From Juglans regia (taxonomy: Eukaryota > Streptophyta > Magnoliopsida > Fagales > Juglandaceae), in contig NC_049903.1 of the NCBI RefSeq assembly GCF_001411555.2, forward strand, positions 25,680,270 to 25,744,269: a DNA stretch of 64,000 bases, in the 5' to 3' direction. How positions within the stretch are numbered: the first letter of the stretch is position 1; each line of letters opens with the position of its first letter. Below the pieces are notes generated by a model. That model was given only the letters and a program-made list of their open reading frames with translations, searched no databases and was not told the DNA's origin. Shown here piece by piece: positions 26,246 to 37,145 of this stretch. The translations under genes and the position numbers were made by a program.

Positions 26246-26420
26246 TGCCCGGCCACCAAGTTCCTTGGCCGCACAAAGATCCTTGGCCACAAAGCTCCTT
26301 GGCCACAAAGCTCCTCGGCCATATAGAGCTCCTCACCCACAAAGCTCCTCCCGGCCATAGTGAGCTCCTCACCCACAAAAGGTTCTTAGCCACACAAAGC
26401 TCCTCGGCCATACAACAACA
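26246..26420 (+). repeat. ~18-bp minisatellite (CCACAAAGCTCCTYGGC)
   Basis: About eight to nine imperfect copies of a unit near CCACAAAGCTCCTTGGC, some altered to CCATATAGAGCTCCTCA. The period is close to 18 bp, so open frames on both strands run through it. These frames (for example 26217-26474 minus) are by-products of the repeat, not genes. Confidence 0.7.
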
Positions 26421-26984
26421 TGGCACCAGATGTAGCTGCGAAGACTCCTCTATACCATTTGCCCCTACAAGCATACCAACAAAGTCATAAGGGTAGAGCT
26501 CGTTGGTAGGGAGCTTAGAGATCGTCGGCGAGGTTGTCTGCCACCACCATTGTGCTCCTAGCCACTATGGCACGCCTTGCCAAGCCTCACACTCGCCATG
26601 CTTGTTCACCACGTATGGAGACAATTGCAAGCCCCCACAGAGACCTTTGCTTGCCCACAATATGAGCCTCAAGACAACAAATGAACAAAAAATCACCTGG
26701 TGACAGATAATCTACATTGCTACGAAAGTGCTCAAAGACAGATCACTTCCCCTATACAAAATCATTCAGTAGCGAACAATCTTAGTCAAGAAAGAGTTGA
26801 AAGTAATAGCTAAATATCTCAGGTTTACAATTCTCAAACTTATGATTTGGACTATGTAGACTAACCTGTTTGGTTTATTTGTGCAGTCAAGATTCATCTT
26901 CTGTCACAGCTGTGTGGTCGAGCCATCTCCTGCAATAGCAATGCAGTCCAGCTCAGTCCCCAGCCAAAGCGGTGCAACTGAGCA

Positions 26985-27240
26985 CATCTCCTGTCGTGTT
27001 CAATCACACTTGAGCAGTTGGGTTAACCTCCCTCAACGGGGTCGAGCATATCTCCCGTTGGGTCTAACTACACTTGAGCACATGGGTTGCCCCTCAACGC
27101 AGTCGATCCATCTCCTGCTGGGTTCAACCACACTCGAGCAGTCAGGTTAGCCTCCCTCAACACAGTCGAGCATTCCTCCCACTAGGTCTAACCCCACTCG
27201 AGCACATGAGTTGCCCCCACAATGAGGTCGAGCATCTCCT
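26985..27240 (+). repeat. ~62-bp tandem repeat, about four copies
   Basis: Units contain GTCGAGCAYMTCTCCYRYTGGGTCTAAC followed by CACTYGAGCA and a variable tail. Alternate copies are more alike (GAGCACATGGGTTGCCCC versus GAGCAGTCAGGTTAGCCTCCC), suggesting a dimeric unit of about 122 bp. It adjoins the 81-bp array and probably belongs to the same retroelement interior. Confidence 0.7.
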
Positions 27241-27251
27241 CTAGCAATTTT

Positions 27252-27885
27252 GATGCTTCGAGCTCGCACCAACGAATAATGGAGGCAACACTTCTCCTAA
27301 GTGTTCCATCTCTCCTTGCCTCCAGCAAAGTCGATGCTTTGTGCTCGCACTAGTGAATAACGGAGGGAACACCTCTCCTAAGTATCCCATGTCTCCTTAC
27401 CTCCAACAAAGTTGATGCTCTGCACTCAAACCGGCAAACGATGGAGGGAACACATCTCCTAAGTGTCCAATCTCTCCTTGCCTCCAGCAAAGTCAATGCT
27501 CAGCGTTGACAAACAACAGAGGGAACACCTCTCCTAAGTGTCTCATCTCTCCTCGCCTCTAGCAAAGTCGACGCTTCACGCTCGTACCAAAGAACAAAGG
27601 AGGGAACACCTTTCCTAAGTGTCCTATATCTCCTTGCCACCCAGTGTGGTCTAGTCCATCTCTCGCTTGGTTATCTAAGTTGATGCTCTGCTCTCGCACT
27701 AGTGAACAAAGGAGGGAACACCTCTTCTAAGTGTCACATCTCTCCTCTCCACTAGCACGGTTTTGCACATCTCCCACCTAGTTATCTAAGTCAAAGCTCC
27801 GCACTAGCATCGGTGAACAACAGAGGCAACACCTCTCCTAAGTGTCCCATCTTTCCTCACCACCAGCAAAGTTGATGCTCCGTGG
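27252..27885 (+). repeat. 81-bp tandem repeat, about eight copies
   Basis: Unit starts are clear at 27252, 27333 and 27414. Each runs GATGCT...CTCGCAC...GGAGGGAACACCTCTCCTAAGTGTCCCATCTCTCCTTGCC...AGCAAAGT. Later copies have small insertions. Such arrays are common in the non-coding interior of large plant gypsy elements. No protein is expected from it. Confidence 0.8.
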
Positions 27886-27986
27886 GCTGGTTACGGCTTG
27901 GCTACTGGACCTTCTGGGTGAGTCAGGCCTAGCCCAGTTTTTTTTTTTTTTTGGGGTTGTGAAAATATCCCTTCCAGTTACCCTGC

Positions 27987-28018
27987 AAATTCCCACCGCA
28001 CGTGTGCGGTGGGAATTT
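27987..28018. repeat. Perfect 15-bp inverted repeat with 2-bp loop
   Basis: AAATTCCCACCGCAC at 27987-28001 and its exact reverse complement at 28004-28018 are separated only by GT. T-runs lie on both sides (about 27938-27952 and 28028-28039). The structure would extrude as a strong hairpin. It lies between the 81-bp array and the gag remnant. It could be the core of a small foldback element or a retroelement control sequence. Confidence 0.85.
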
Positions 28019-28394
28019 TCTCCTCATTTTTTTTTTTTTACCCCATGATGCTCTGGTAGTTCGTAACGTCCAATGGATCAGTTTCCCTTTGCACGCATCT
28101 GTTTGCTTCCCCACGTCTAAGGTTGTGTGTGATAGCTTGATCCCACGCTCCCTCATGCAATGAAAATCGCAGTATTTGTTCTCCTCGTTTCCCCTTCAGT
28201 GACACTTGTCACTTTCCCACTCGAGGTAGTCCAATCAGCATAACCTTCTATTTAAACTCACGTCCCTTCCCCTTCTTCTCCTTTCCTTACCACTCTTCTC
28301 ATCTCTGCTGTTGTCTTCAAGAGTTCCCGGCCCTCATTTTCTTCGACTTCCTTCATCCTTCGATACTCCCTAACCTTTATTCTTCCTGTCTTCG

Positions 28395-29279
28395 ATGGTG
28401 CCCAAGAACACCTCCTGTTTCTCATCTCGGGGTCTAGAGGGGTCTTCCAACATCCGAGGAAGTTCCCAGTTCTTCAAGGGGTACCATTGGTCCTCGGTTG
28501 CTTCTTTTATATATCTGAGGTAGGTGAGGACCACTTTTGAGGTGCCCGACTCCATCAATCCAGAAATCCTGGGGGCTAGGAGCTGTCGATTTAGAGGGTT
28601 TTGCTGCGAATGTGGCATTATACCCTTCCTTGTTTTATAATGGACTGCGGCTTAGTTGTTGATGCCTCATCCAAGACACCTTAGACTTCCTCAGGTTGGC
28701 TCCACTGCAGCTTCATCCCAACGCATGGAGGATCCAGATTTTGTGCTGCATTGTTTGGCACATGGTCTTGGAGACTGTGGGCGAAGATTATCTTGACCTG
28801 ACTGCCAGAGAGTTTCTTTTTATGCATGTGGTGCGGTGACATGACAACCTGTGCAGCTTCCATTCTCAAGGGGATATAGGGTCGCTCGCCTGGAACCCCT
28901 TTTTTCCCGTGTCAAGGATTGGTTCATATAGTTCTTCTTTGTGTTGGGTCAAGGTTGATAATTTCCTGCTAGAGAGGTAGTCCACCATGAGTTCCCCATC
29001 CGTGCTGTTTGACTAAGTGGGAGCAAGATCGCCTGGTGATGGTCTACGCCTTGGTGCAGACACACCAGGAAGAAAGTTTGGACTGAAGCCTCACTGATCA
29101 AAGCCAACATCAACCAACTGCTGGTGTTTTCAGATTGATCGCATTTTGGGGCCGTCGTATCCCAAAGGAGTTGTTTGCTTCTTGGTACCGGAAAAGGCCT
29201 CCCAATACTTTGGTGGAAGGAAAGGCAAAAACCTTGTACAAAAGAAGAGGTGGCTTGTGAGCTGTCGAGGTCCAACAGC
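28395..29279 (+). pseudogene. Degraded gypsy gag-like domain (PF04195-like), 5' part
   Basis: The plus strand from ATG 28395 encodes MVPKNTSCFSSRGLEG..., then after stops and frame changes FLRLAPLQLHPNAWRI and VGEDYLDLTAREFLF near 28675-28830. This LAP-x-QL-x-PNAW wording is typical of the 'putative gypsy type transposon' domain found at the N terminus of some plant Ty3-gypsy gag proteins. Many stops interrupt it. The frame is cut at 29280 by an Athila-like LTR and appears to resume after 30687. Family assignment is by motif memory. Confidence 0.6.
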
Positions 29280-30686
29280 TGATAAGTGTTATTGTTATGT
29301 GATTTTTATCACTCTTTTATTTATGAAAAGTGTCAGTTTTCCTTTAATTCTATTGATCGTATTTTATTTCTATATATTTTTCTTTATAGATCTAAAAAGG
29401 CAAGAAGACTTACCCCTTCGTAGGTGATAGTTTTTCCTCTCGCTAGGCGAGAAGACCCAACCGCGATCAGCCTAAACGACAAACCTAAGTAACCAACCTA
29501 AACGACATTGTGAGCAACAACTAGACAAGGCGGAGTAGCTTTACCGCTCGGCAGGTTGGCAAGAGGGTTCTATCATCCTGGTTAGGAGTCTTTCCTCTCG
29601 GTAGGCAAGGAGACCAGTTATATTCAGCGCACACGGCATCTACTCGGTGGGACCCTTTTGAGTTCTGCAGTCAAGCTGCTTATTGCTGAATCTTCAATTT
29701 TAGATAATTCTGTTATTCTTGGGATAATTTCTTTTATGTTAATATTTATCTTTAGAAACTATTTTCCAGATCTTTAGGCTAGATTGTAGCCGCATTTATC
29801 TTGTTTCCGGATTTGAGTTTTGACATCTATTTAATCCCGTCTTATGGGATGAATATAGGGGAAGGAGAGTCTGAGTTTTAGATTTTAGTAGTCCAGAGTT
29901 TATCATTTAAGTTTCTTTCAAGAAGGCAGATCTGGAGGGCAGATGCGAGAGCTGCATACTTCATCAACTGACTCCAACGAAGAACACTAGTTTTATTATT
30001 TTTCTGCTCAATTTCATTACGAACTAATTTTACTTTCTAGAGCTTTGATGTAGTCTAGCATTGAACACATAATTTATATTCTAAGTTATCGTATTTTCAA
30101 TATTTCCATGATTGAGTATTTATTTCTTGTTCTTAATGCTTGCAATTTTCTAGCTAATTATTGTCCGATCTATTGAATCGCACTGAGATCGAGAGGTAAT
30201 TTTTTATTAGAGCTCTAGGATTAAGCACCATTAGTTGAGCGAAAGTAGAGATATTTTACTGCGACAAGTGTGATTTTCAAGAAAAATTCAGAAAACTTAA
30301 TGAGTCTCCAATTAGTTAAATTCACATAGAGATATGGAGTTATTAATTAGAGATATTTTTGGTATTGTTCGAGAGAAAATATTGAATAATTAAGTGATTT
30401 TTATCATTAACTTGAGATAATTTGGAAGAATAAATTGTGTGGGATTTGCTAATCAAACGCTCTAGATCTATTCTTATTATTTTTAAAATCTTAATTTTAA
30501 TACTATTTTTTTCAGTTTAATTTAGATAATATATTCTTCAAATTTCGATTTTCCAAATAGTAATTAATTTAGTAAATTTCAGTACTCAATAGCAAAATTA
30601 ATCCCTGTGGGTTCGACATCCGTTTTCTTTAAAACACTTTATTACTTGTTACGATTATGTGCACTTGCAGATATTTTCAGCATAAC
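29280..30686 (+). mobile_element. Athila-like LTR (probable solo LTR, ~1.4 kb)
   Basis: The left end TGATAAGTGTTATTG and the right-hand wording AATCCCTGTGGGTTCGACATCC ... GTGCACTTGCAGATATTTTCAGCATAACA match the beginning and U5 end of Athila/Tat-type gypsy LTRs as I know them. No primer-binding site or coding region follows, and the gag-like sequence of another element seems to continue on either side, so it is best read as a solo LTR. The left flank ACAGC and candidate right flanks (ACAAT or ACAAC) agree only in part, so no target duplication is claimed. Confidence 0.55.
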
Positions 30687-31437
30687 AACAATGATAGCTC
30701 CGAATCCATGGGAGTGCCTCCCATGAGCAAGTCTTCATAGGCCCCATCTTGATTGGGTGTCGCGGAACCGACTCGGGGTCAACAACCTACCCAAGGCCGC
30801 TAGGAGGCCCTCTTGTCCGACCAACCTCCTGTTTCATCCCGACCAATGCCGCCATCTTCTACCCTATGGAGTGATCAGGAGCCAACTGGGGTCTCTAGCC
30901 GTAAATAAGAAGTGCTTGAGATGGCCTTTTTCTCAGCCTTCATCGCCCCTGATCCAATAGGGTCTCGTGTTCCCAACCTACCGTTTAAGGATTTCTTGGA
31001 GACATCCACCTCCCCAAAAGATGATGCTGAGGCACACACCATCACTCTTGAGGCAACAATTGATACTAAGGTACCAAGGTCCTCTAGTGACGACAGGGGT
31101 GTCCATTCGCCACACTTTGACTACTCCAAGGGTTGTCCCCAAGCCAGCCCTTGGTTGTCGACCTCAACAAGGAGAGGGTTTACATACCTTCCTCTCCCTT
31201 CAACACATCACTTGAGCTTGAGGGTTATTCGTTGGCTGCCTTATAGGAGCCTATTGCAGCAACCCCTCCCTTAGGCGATATAGACTCATAGGCCGAGGCG
31301 CTGTTGCTGCCACCTAGGTAGAGCAAGTGGCGGATCTAGGTGCCTCGGCGATGCTCCAACAGGAGACAACAATTGATGGTGGTGCCGAGGGGATGCTTGA
31401 ATTGGAGCCAGTGTTTCATCACCTGTGTGTTCGCAAT
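30687..31437 (+). pseudogene. Gypsy gag-like region, 3' part (degraded)
   Basis: Overlapping plus-strand frames (30757-30960 and 30912-31274) have the proline- and serine-rich composition expected downstream of the gag-like domain, including NRLGVNNLPKAARRP and RVPNLPFKDFLE. No single frame persists, and no protease, RT or integrase motif follows before the 75-bp array. It probably continues the domain at 28395-29279, split by the LTR insertion. The identification is inferred from position and composition. Confidence 0.4.
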
Positions 31438-31908
31438 GAGTCCAGCAACTCGAGTTTTATTTGCGTGAGGGTTGGGTAGTCAAGGGACCGTCACCGCTCG
31501 TTGGTTCACAGTGAGTCCATTCACTCTACGTTTTTTGCGTGAGAGCCGGGGAGTCAAGGTTTTGTCACCATCCATTGTTTACTTTTATTTGTGCGAGGGC
31601 ATGGCAATCAAGAGACTGTCACCGCCTGTTGGTTTGTGGAGATTCCAGCGACTCGACTTTTATTTGCATGAGGGTCGAGCAGTCAAGGGATTGTCAACGC
31701 CTGTTGGTTTGTAGTGAGTCTATTGACTCGACGTTTATTTGCTTGAGGGCCGGGTAGTCAAGAGACTGTCACCACAAGTGTGTTCACAGCAAGTCTAGGG
31801 ACTCGGCTTTTATTTGCGTGAGGGCCAGCCAGTTAAGAGATTTTCACCGCCTGTGTGTTAGTGGGTTTTATTTGCAAGATGGCAGGGTAGTCAAGGGATT
31901 GTCACCAC
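31438..31908 (+). repeat. 75-bp tandem array, left part (~6 copies)
   Basis: Units start GAGTCCA...GACTCG(A/G)CTTTTATTTG and continue GCGTGAGGGCCGGGYAGTCAAGGGACTGTCACC...TTGGTTCG. Successive GAGTCC starts at 31438 and 31513 are exactly 75 bp apart. Because 75 is divisible by three, open frames of 70-100 codons run through the array. The array is interrupted at 31908 by the hAT element and resumes at 37146. Confidence 0.9.
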
Positions 31909-32937
31909 TAGGGGTGTAACCGGTCTAGTCCGATTTTGGACAAAAGTTAGGACTGAACCAGTACGTACTAGTTTTGCATTTTTTAAAATTGATTACGCAT
32001 TGATTACTCTCGTAAACCGGTAACTCCGGTTTTTATCGATTTCTGGTTGGGTCCAGTTTTTCAATTTTTTAAAATGTAAATTTGTTATTAAAAATCTGTT
32101 TATAAAGAAAAACTGTTTTAAAAAAATCTATTTTATACTTTTATTCCAAAATCTGTTACTATTATAAAAATATGTTTTACTAAAAAAAAATCTGATTTAC
32201 TAAAATTTGCTTTACTAAAAACTGCTTTTCAAAAATCTGCTTTACTAAAAAAGAATCTACTACAAGTCTATAAATATAACTACTACAAAAATTGACAACA
32301 AAATCTGCAATAAAAAGAAAAATTTGCTATGGAATAAAATAAGTCCAAAAGTCTAAATTATAGGTCCAAAAGTCCAATAATTATAAATCCAAATTCTAAA
32401 AGTCTAAATTACAAGTCCAAAAGTAAAAAAATTACAAGTCCAACAAATTACGAGTCCAAATTAAAAGGCCAAATTACAAATCTAAATTAGAAGTTCAAAT
32501 TACAAGAACATCCAATAAAAAACTTTACAACTAGAACAACTAGCTATGCACCAAGCCACCAACTCCAAAAGTCCATTCAACAAACCTTGTAATTGTATGA
32601 AAATAAATCAAGCAGTTAATTTCAATAAAAAGTTAGTAATTACATTAAATGGAAGAAAAAAAATTGAAGGAAAGTTTTTATACAAGTTGACCTATCTTGA
32701 ATTTAATAATAATAATAATCATAAAACAAATTATTAAAACATAATTTGCATAATAATTAAGAGGGAAAAGGGAAAAAAAGGTAATAGCATAATAATTAAA
32801 ACAAATTACTAATAAGATATACACTACAGAGACAGTTAAAGAAAATGTGAATGATGCTACATACCTGTATCAAATTTCTCAAACTCATCAACATTATCCA
32901 TTAAAGTGCGAATGTTAATCGGGACAGAAAAATAGAG

Positions 32938-34784
32938 TCAATTTTGTGTACAAATAAGAGTTTCTACCATAAGTGGAGATATGCTACTGCGAAAATGGTC
33001 AAGTACTCGACTTGCTGTGCTAAAAGTCGACTCAGAGGTCATTTTAGATATCAGAACTGCAAGAACATCCCGCGCAACTCTTGAAAGCATGTGGTATCTA
33101 ATGGAGTTAACCTTCCACCAAGTCAACAATTCAAATTTCGCATCATCTTCTTCACATTTTTCAAATAAATACATCTCCAGTTCAGATTTACTCTCCAAAG
33201 AGTTCTCCGACTCCAAATGCTGCTTAATTGGTTCATGGATAAATGATTTGAAATCACCATGAGCTACCCCAACAGTTGAACTTGTAGTACTAGCCCCTCT
33301 CTCGCTTGATTGACTCATAGTTTTATCTTGTGCCCCAACGTCACTTCCGTCATTTTCACAATAATAATCATATAAACGAGTCATGACATCTTTAACCCAA
33401 TCCACCAACATAAGAACTTTCGAACTATTATCCTCACATATTCTTTCAAAAATAAATGCTAGACAACGTATTTTATATCGATGATCAAGAACCAACCCAG
33501 CATACAACAAAAGATTCATTTTTTCAAAATTTCTCCAATACTTCTCATATTTAGATTTCATAATAAATCCATTGTCCTCAAATTATAAGGCCCTTCCACA
33601 CACTCCAAATTAGTTGTAGCTTGAATTGTCGCTAGCTCAAATACAAAATAGTTGCAAGTGACATAAATGGCTCCGAGAAATGCAAAGTTGTATCGTAAAA
33701 AAGTTTTAAAAATTTTACAAACAACCTACTCTTATCCCAATCATCCATGGTTGGAGGCCCAAACTTGGATGCCCCTCCTTTACTCAACTCACAAACACCA
33801 TCATCATCCTCGCTATCATCCTCCTCAACGCTCTTAACATATTCCAAATCTTTATCCTTTAGTTGTTGAAACGCTTTTTGAAACTTTTCAGCCGTATTCA
33901 ACATGATATAAGTGGAGTTCCAACGAGTTGCTGCATCTAAGCATACACTACTTTTACAAGTAATATCCTCATTATCACAACATTGGTTAAATGTGTTCCA
34001 CCTTTGTGGAGATAATTTCACATACTTCACAGCCCCTTTAATTTGTGCAATTGATTAATCATATTCTTTCAACCCATCCCAAACAATCAAGTTCAAGATA
34101 TGAGCACAACATTTCATATGCAAGAATTCATGTTCCAAAATTGTATCCTTTCTATTCCTTGTCTTTCTTTTGATATATGAAACTGCCTCATTATTTGAAC
34201 TTGCATTATCAAGTGTAATTGTAAATATTTTGGGCCTCTCCCATTCAAGCAAACACATTTCGATTTTTTTACCTAGTGTCTCACCCTTATGGTTTTACAC
34301 CTTACAAAATTTGATAATTCTTTTGTGCATTTTCCAATCTTCATCAATAAAATGTGTGGTGAGACACATGTAGTTAAAATTTTGCATGGGTGTCCATGTA
34401 TCCATGGTTAGAAAAATGCGCTGCTCCTTAAGAGCACTTTTCAACTTGTCTTTCTCTCTCAAATAAAGTTTAAAAATATCTTTTGTAACCATTACACGTG
34501 ATGGAATCCTATTCCATCTAGGTTGCATAACAAGCATAAATTTCTTAAACCGCTCCCCTTCCACAAAAGTTACATGCAGCCCTAGGTATTTATTTATCCT
34601 CAGTTTTAATCTTTGTAAAATAATCTCAAACTATAGATCTTTTCCTACCAGTCCTAGGACCAGTAGATGGCTTACTTACATTAGAGTTGGGAGAAAGCAA
34701 ATCATTAGTCGTTGTTGATTCCATATTCCTTTCCATTGATGGTTGAACATCGTCGGGTGTTTCTGTTTCATTTGAAGGATCCAT
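32938..34784 (-). pseudogene. hAT transposase (BED finger, RNase H-like, dimerisation) pseudogene
   Basis: The start codon at 34784-34782 begins MDPSNETETPDDVQ. A BED-finger start (DYFTKIKTEDK, ACNFC) follows but is broken by a stop after SIV and then cut off by an apparent deletion, so the frame passes directly into GERFKKFMLVMQPRWNRIPS. The RNase H-like core has FITMDTWTP-type wording near 34420, LDNASSNN near 34210 and CCAHILNLIV near 34090. DAATRWNSTY is near 33930. The C-terminal hAT dimerisation domain, ending STASRVLDHFRSSISP, stops at 32938. Several stops and frame changes separate the blocks. It is close to plant RICESLEEPER-type transposases. It is not expected to be active. Confidence 0.85.
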
Positions 34785-35522
34785 CTGTAGTAACAAAAAT
34801 AAAATTAATGTAAGTGTGGGGTTTAATAGTAGATCAAGTTGGCCCAAATCAAACACACCTCTGATCTATGTATCCAACCCATATATATATACGCAGTGTG
34901 GGGTCGGTTTTACAACACATCACTTGTTATGAGAATCATTTCAACTATAAAACAAGAATAATCCCAATTTGAATGTAAATGAATAGGTTTGTTTTGAATA
35001 ATCCCAATTCATCAATCAATTCACGTACGTGTAATCCCTTGTAAGAACAAGAATGATCCCAATTCATGAATCAGTTCACACACATGTCCCCCACATACTT
35101 TCACTAACATGGATTTTAAGTAAATACATCTGCAAAAATCTGCACTTTCTGGTAATTTCACTTTCACAATCACATAATCCTAATAACACAAACACAATCA
35201 CAAAATCTTAATGATTCATATCAAGTTTCAAACACAATCACAAACACCATCTACTAGATTTTACTTGAATTAATTTCAAATAACTTAAATAAGAGAAATG
35301 AAAAAAAACTAATGGAGAAAAATTACTATGAGAAATCGAATGTAGAGAGGCGCGAGGTTAGGCCATAAGTTCGTTAGGAGAGGTTCGACAATGATAGTGA
35401 GGTGAGGTCGAGGGTTTGTGCGTGGTAGGCTGCAGGTTTTGACTAATTTCTTATAGGCGATGTCGTGAGCTCATGGTATGTGCGACGGCCGGTGAGGGGA
35501 GGTGCAGTCTATGCAGAGACTT

Positions 35523-35684
35523 GGAGACGTTTGGATTCGAAGATGACTTGAGATGAGTTGAGATGGATTGTGAATAGTAATGAGATGAGTTGTGAATAGT
35601 AGTGAGATTTGTGAGTTAAAGTTGCTGAATAGTAATGAATAGTAGTGAGATGAGTTGAGATGAGCTGTGAATACAAACGTCTCC
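35523..35684. mobile_element. MITE-like inverted-repeat element inside the hAT element
   Basis: The ends GGAGACGTTTGGATTC (35523) and, inverted, GGAGACGTTTGTATTC (35684) match at 15 of 16 positions. The 162-bp interior is built from GAGATGAGTTGAGATG and GTGAATAGTA(G/A)TGAGA words. This is the clearest of three such elements here (the others are at 1940 and 13031). It lies in the leader of the transposase and is therefore nested. Confidence 0.75.
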
Positions 35685-35939
35685 GAGAGTGAGGTAGAGA
35701 GACAGAGACGAGAGGGCAGAGACAGAGAGGTAGAGAGCCAGAGAGGAGCAGACGAGAGTGAGCAAGAGAGGGGCGCCGTTTGAAATTGTTTTAGGGTTTT
35801 TTCGAATTCTAAATTTCGTATACTATAAACTGGAATTGTGAGAGGAAACAAAGCCGTTTCCTGTTGGTTTCAACTTTCAATGGTTTGGTTCTTTTTTTTT
35901 TTTTTTCTAATGATCATTAAAAAAAAATTTCTAATGGTT

Positions 35940-36780
35940 TAGGAAATTGATAATTATAATTTATATATGTATTTGTAATACATTTAATACATAGTTATAG
36001 ACAATAATGATTAATAGTGATTTAGTTATAGTGATTAGTATAGGTGTAACTATAGTCTATATTAGACTATTGGTATTAGTTTTATATTAGTATAGCTAAT
36101 AGCCATATAATATATTAGACTATTTAATATTAGACTATTAGTATAGCTATATATTAGTATTAGTTATAGTGATTAAGTATAACTATATTAGTATAAGTAT
36201 AACTATAATCTATATTAGTCTATTAGACTATTAGTATTAGTTATAGTGATTTAGTATGACTATATCAGTATAAGTATAAATATAGTCTATATTAGTCTAT
36301 TAGTCTATTAGTATTAATATTAGACTATTAGTATAACTATATATTAGTATTAGTTATATATTAGTATAGCTATATAATATATTAAACTATATAATAGTAT
36401 TAATATTAGACTATTAATATAGCTATATATTAGTATTAGTTATAGTGATTTAGTATAACTACATTAGTATAAATATAGCTATAGTCTATATTAGACTATG
36501 AGTATAACTATAGCTACAGTGAGTTTGTTAATTGTTAGAGTGAGTTTAATTTATTATAACTATATTATTGATAGTATTATAGTGATAGTATTAGTATAGT
36601 AATACTATATTATTATAACTATATTATTGATAGTATTATAGTGATAGTATTAGTATAGTAATTTAGTATTAGTATTACTATATCATTATTTTATATGTGA
36701 TTATTTAGTATAGTGATTGTTTAGCTATATATAATATATTAGTATTAGTTATAAATTAGTATAGCTATATATAAAATATT
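35940..36780. repeat. Degenerate AT-rich tandem tract (TATAGTCTATATTAGACTATTAGTAT)
   Basis: Roughly 840 bp are made almost entirely of ATTAGTAT, TAGACTAT, TATAGTGATTAGTAT and similar words in irregular tandem order. Base composition is close to 80% A+T. Two 60-base blocks near 36548 and 36608 are nearly identical. The non-coding tract lies in the 5' part of the hAT element relative to its transposase. Confidence 0.8.
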
Positions 36781-37145
36781 ATTAATAATTTAATATATAT
36801 TTTATGTTTAAAGCATATGATCAATTAAATTTTCATCTTTAAGATTAAACTTTTATTTTATAAATTATAATAATATTATCTTATATATAATTATATTAAT
36901 AACATATGATGAAACAAATTTCAAATTTTCTTATTTAAGATTAATATTTTATGTTATAATTTATAAATTATAATATGAAATTATATATGTATATTATATA
37001 TAACAACTCCATATATAATTATATATTATATATTAAACTTATATATATAAAATATTTTGTATAATCTATAAAATCAATTTTTAAATATTTTTTTCCCCAA
37101 CCGGTCCGGTCCGGGCCAGTTTTTCGGTTTAAATTTACAGCCCTA

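Larger units (their letters stand above)
31909..37145 (-). mobile_element. hAT transposon, 5.24 kb, with perfect 8-bp target duplication
   Basis: The ends are TAGGGGTGTAA at 31909 and, inverted, TAGGGCTGTAA at 37145. The flanking 8 bases GTCACCAC are identical at 31901-31908 and 37146-37153, as expected for hAT insertion. Subterminal sequence on both sides carries repeated CCGGTCC/GGACCGG-type words. It contains a minus-strand transposase pseudogene (32938-34784), an inverted-repeat element (35523-35684) and a very AT-rich repeated tract (35940-36780). It sits inside the 75-bp array, so it is younger than the array. Confidence 0.92.

Noticed and set aside
25754..26474. Overlapping ORFs of up to 129 codons on both strands
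   Set aside because: They run through an 18-bp minisatellite and GC-rich DNA in several frames at once, with no recognisable domain.
29275..30690. Target duplication of the Athila-like LTR
   Set aside because: Flanks ACAGC and ACAAT/ACAAC match only in part, and the right end could be placed in several ways.
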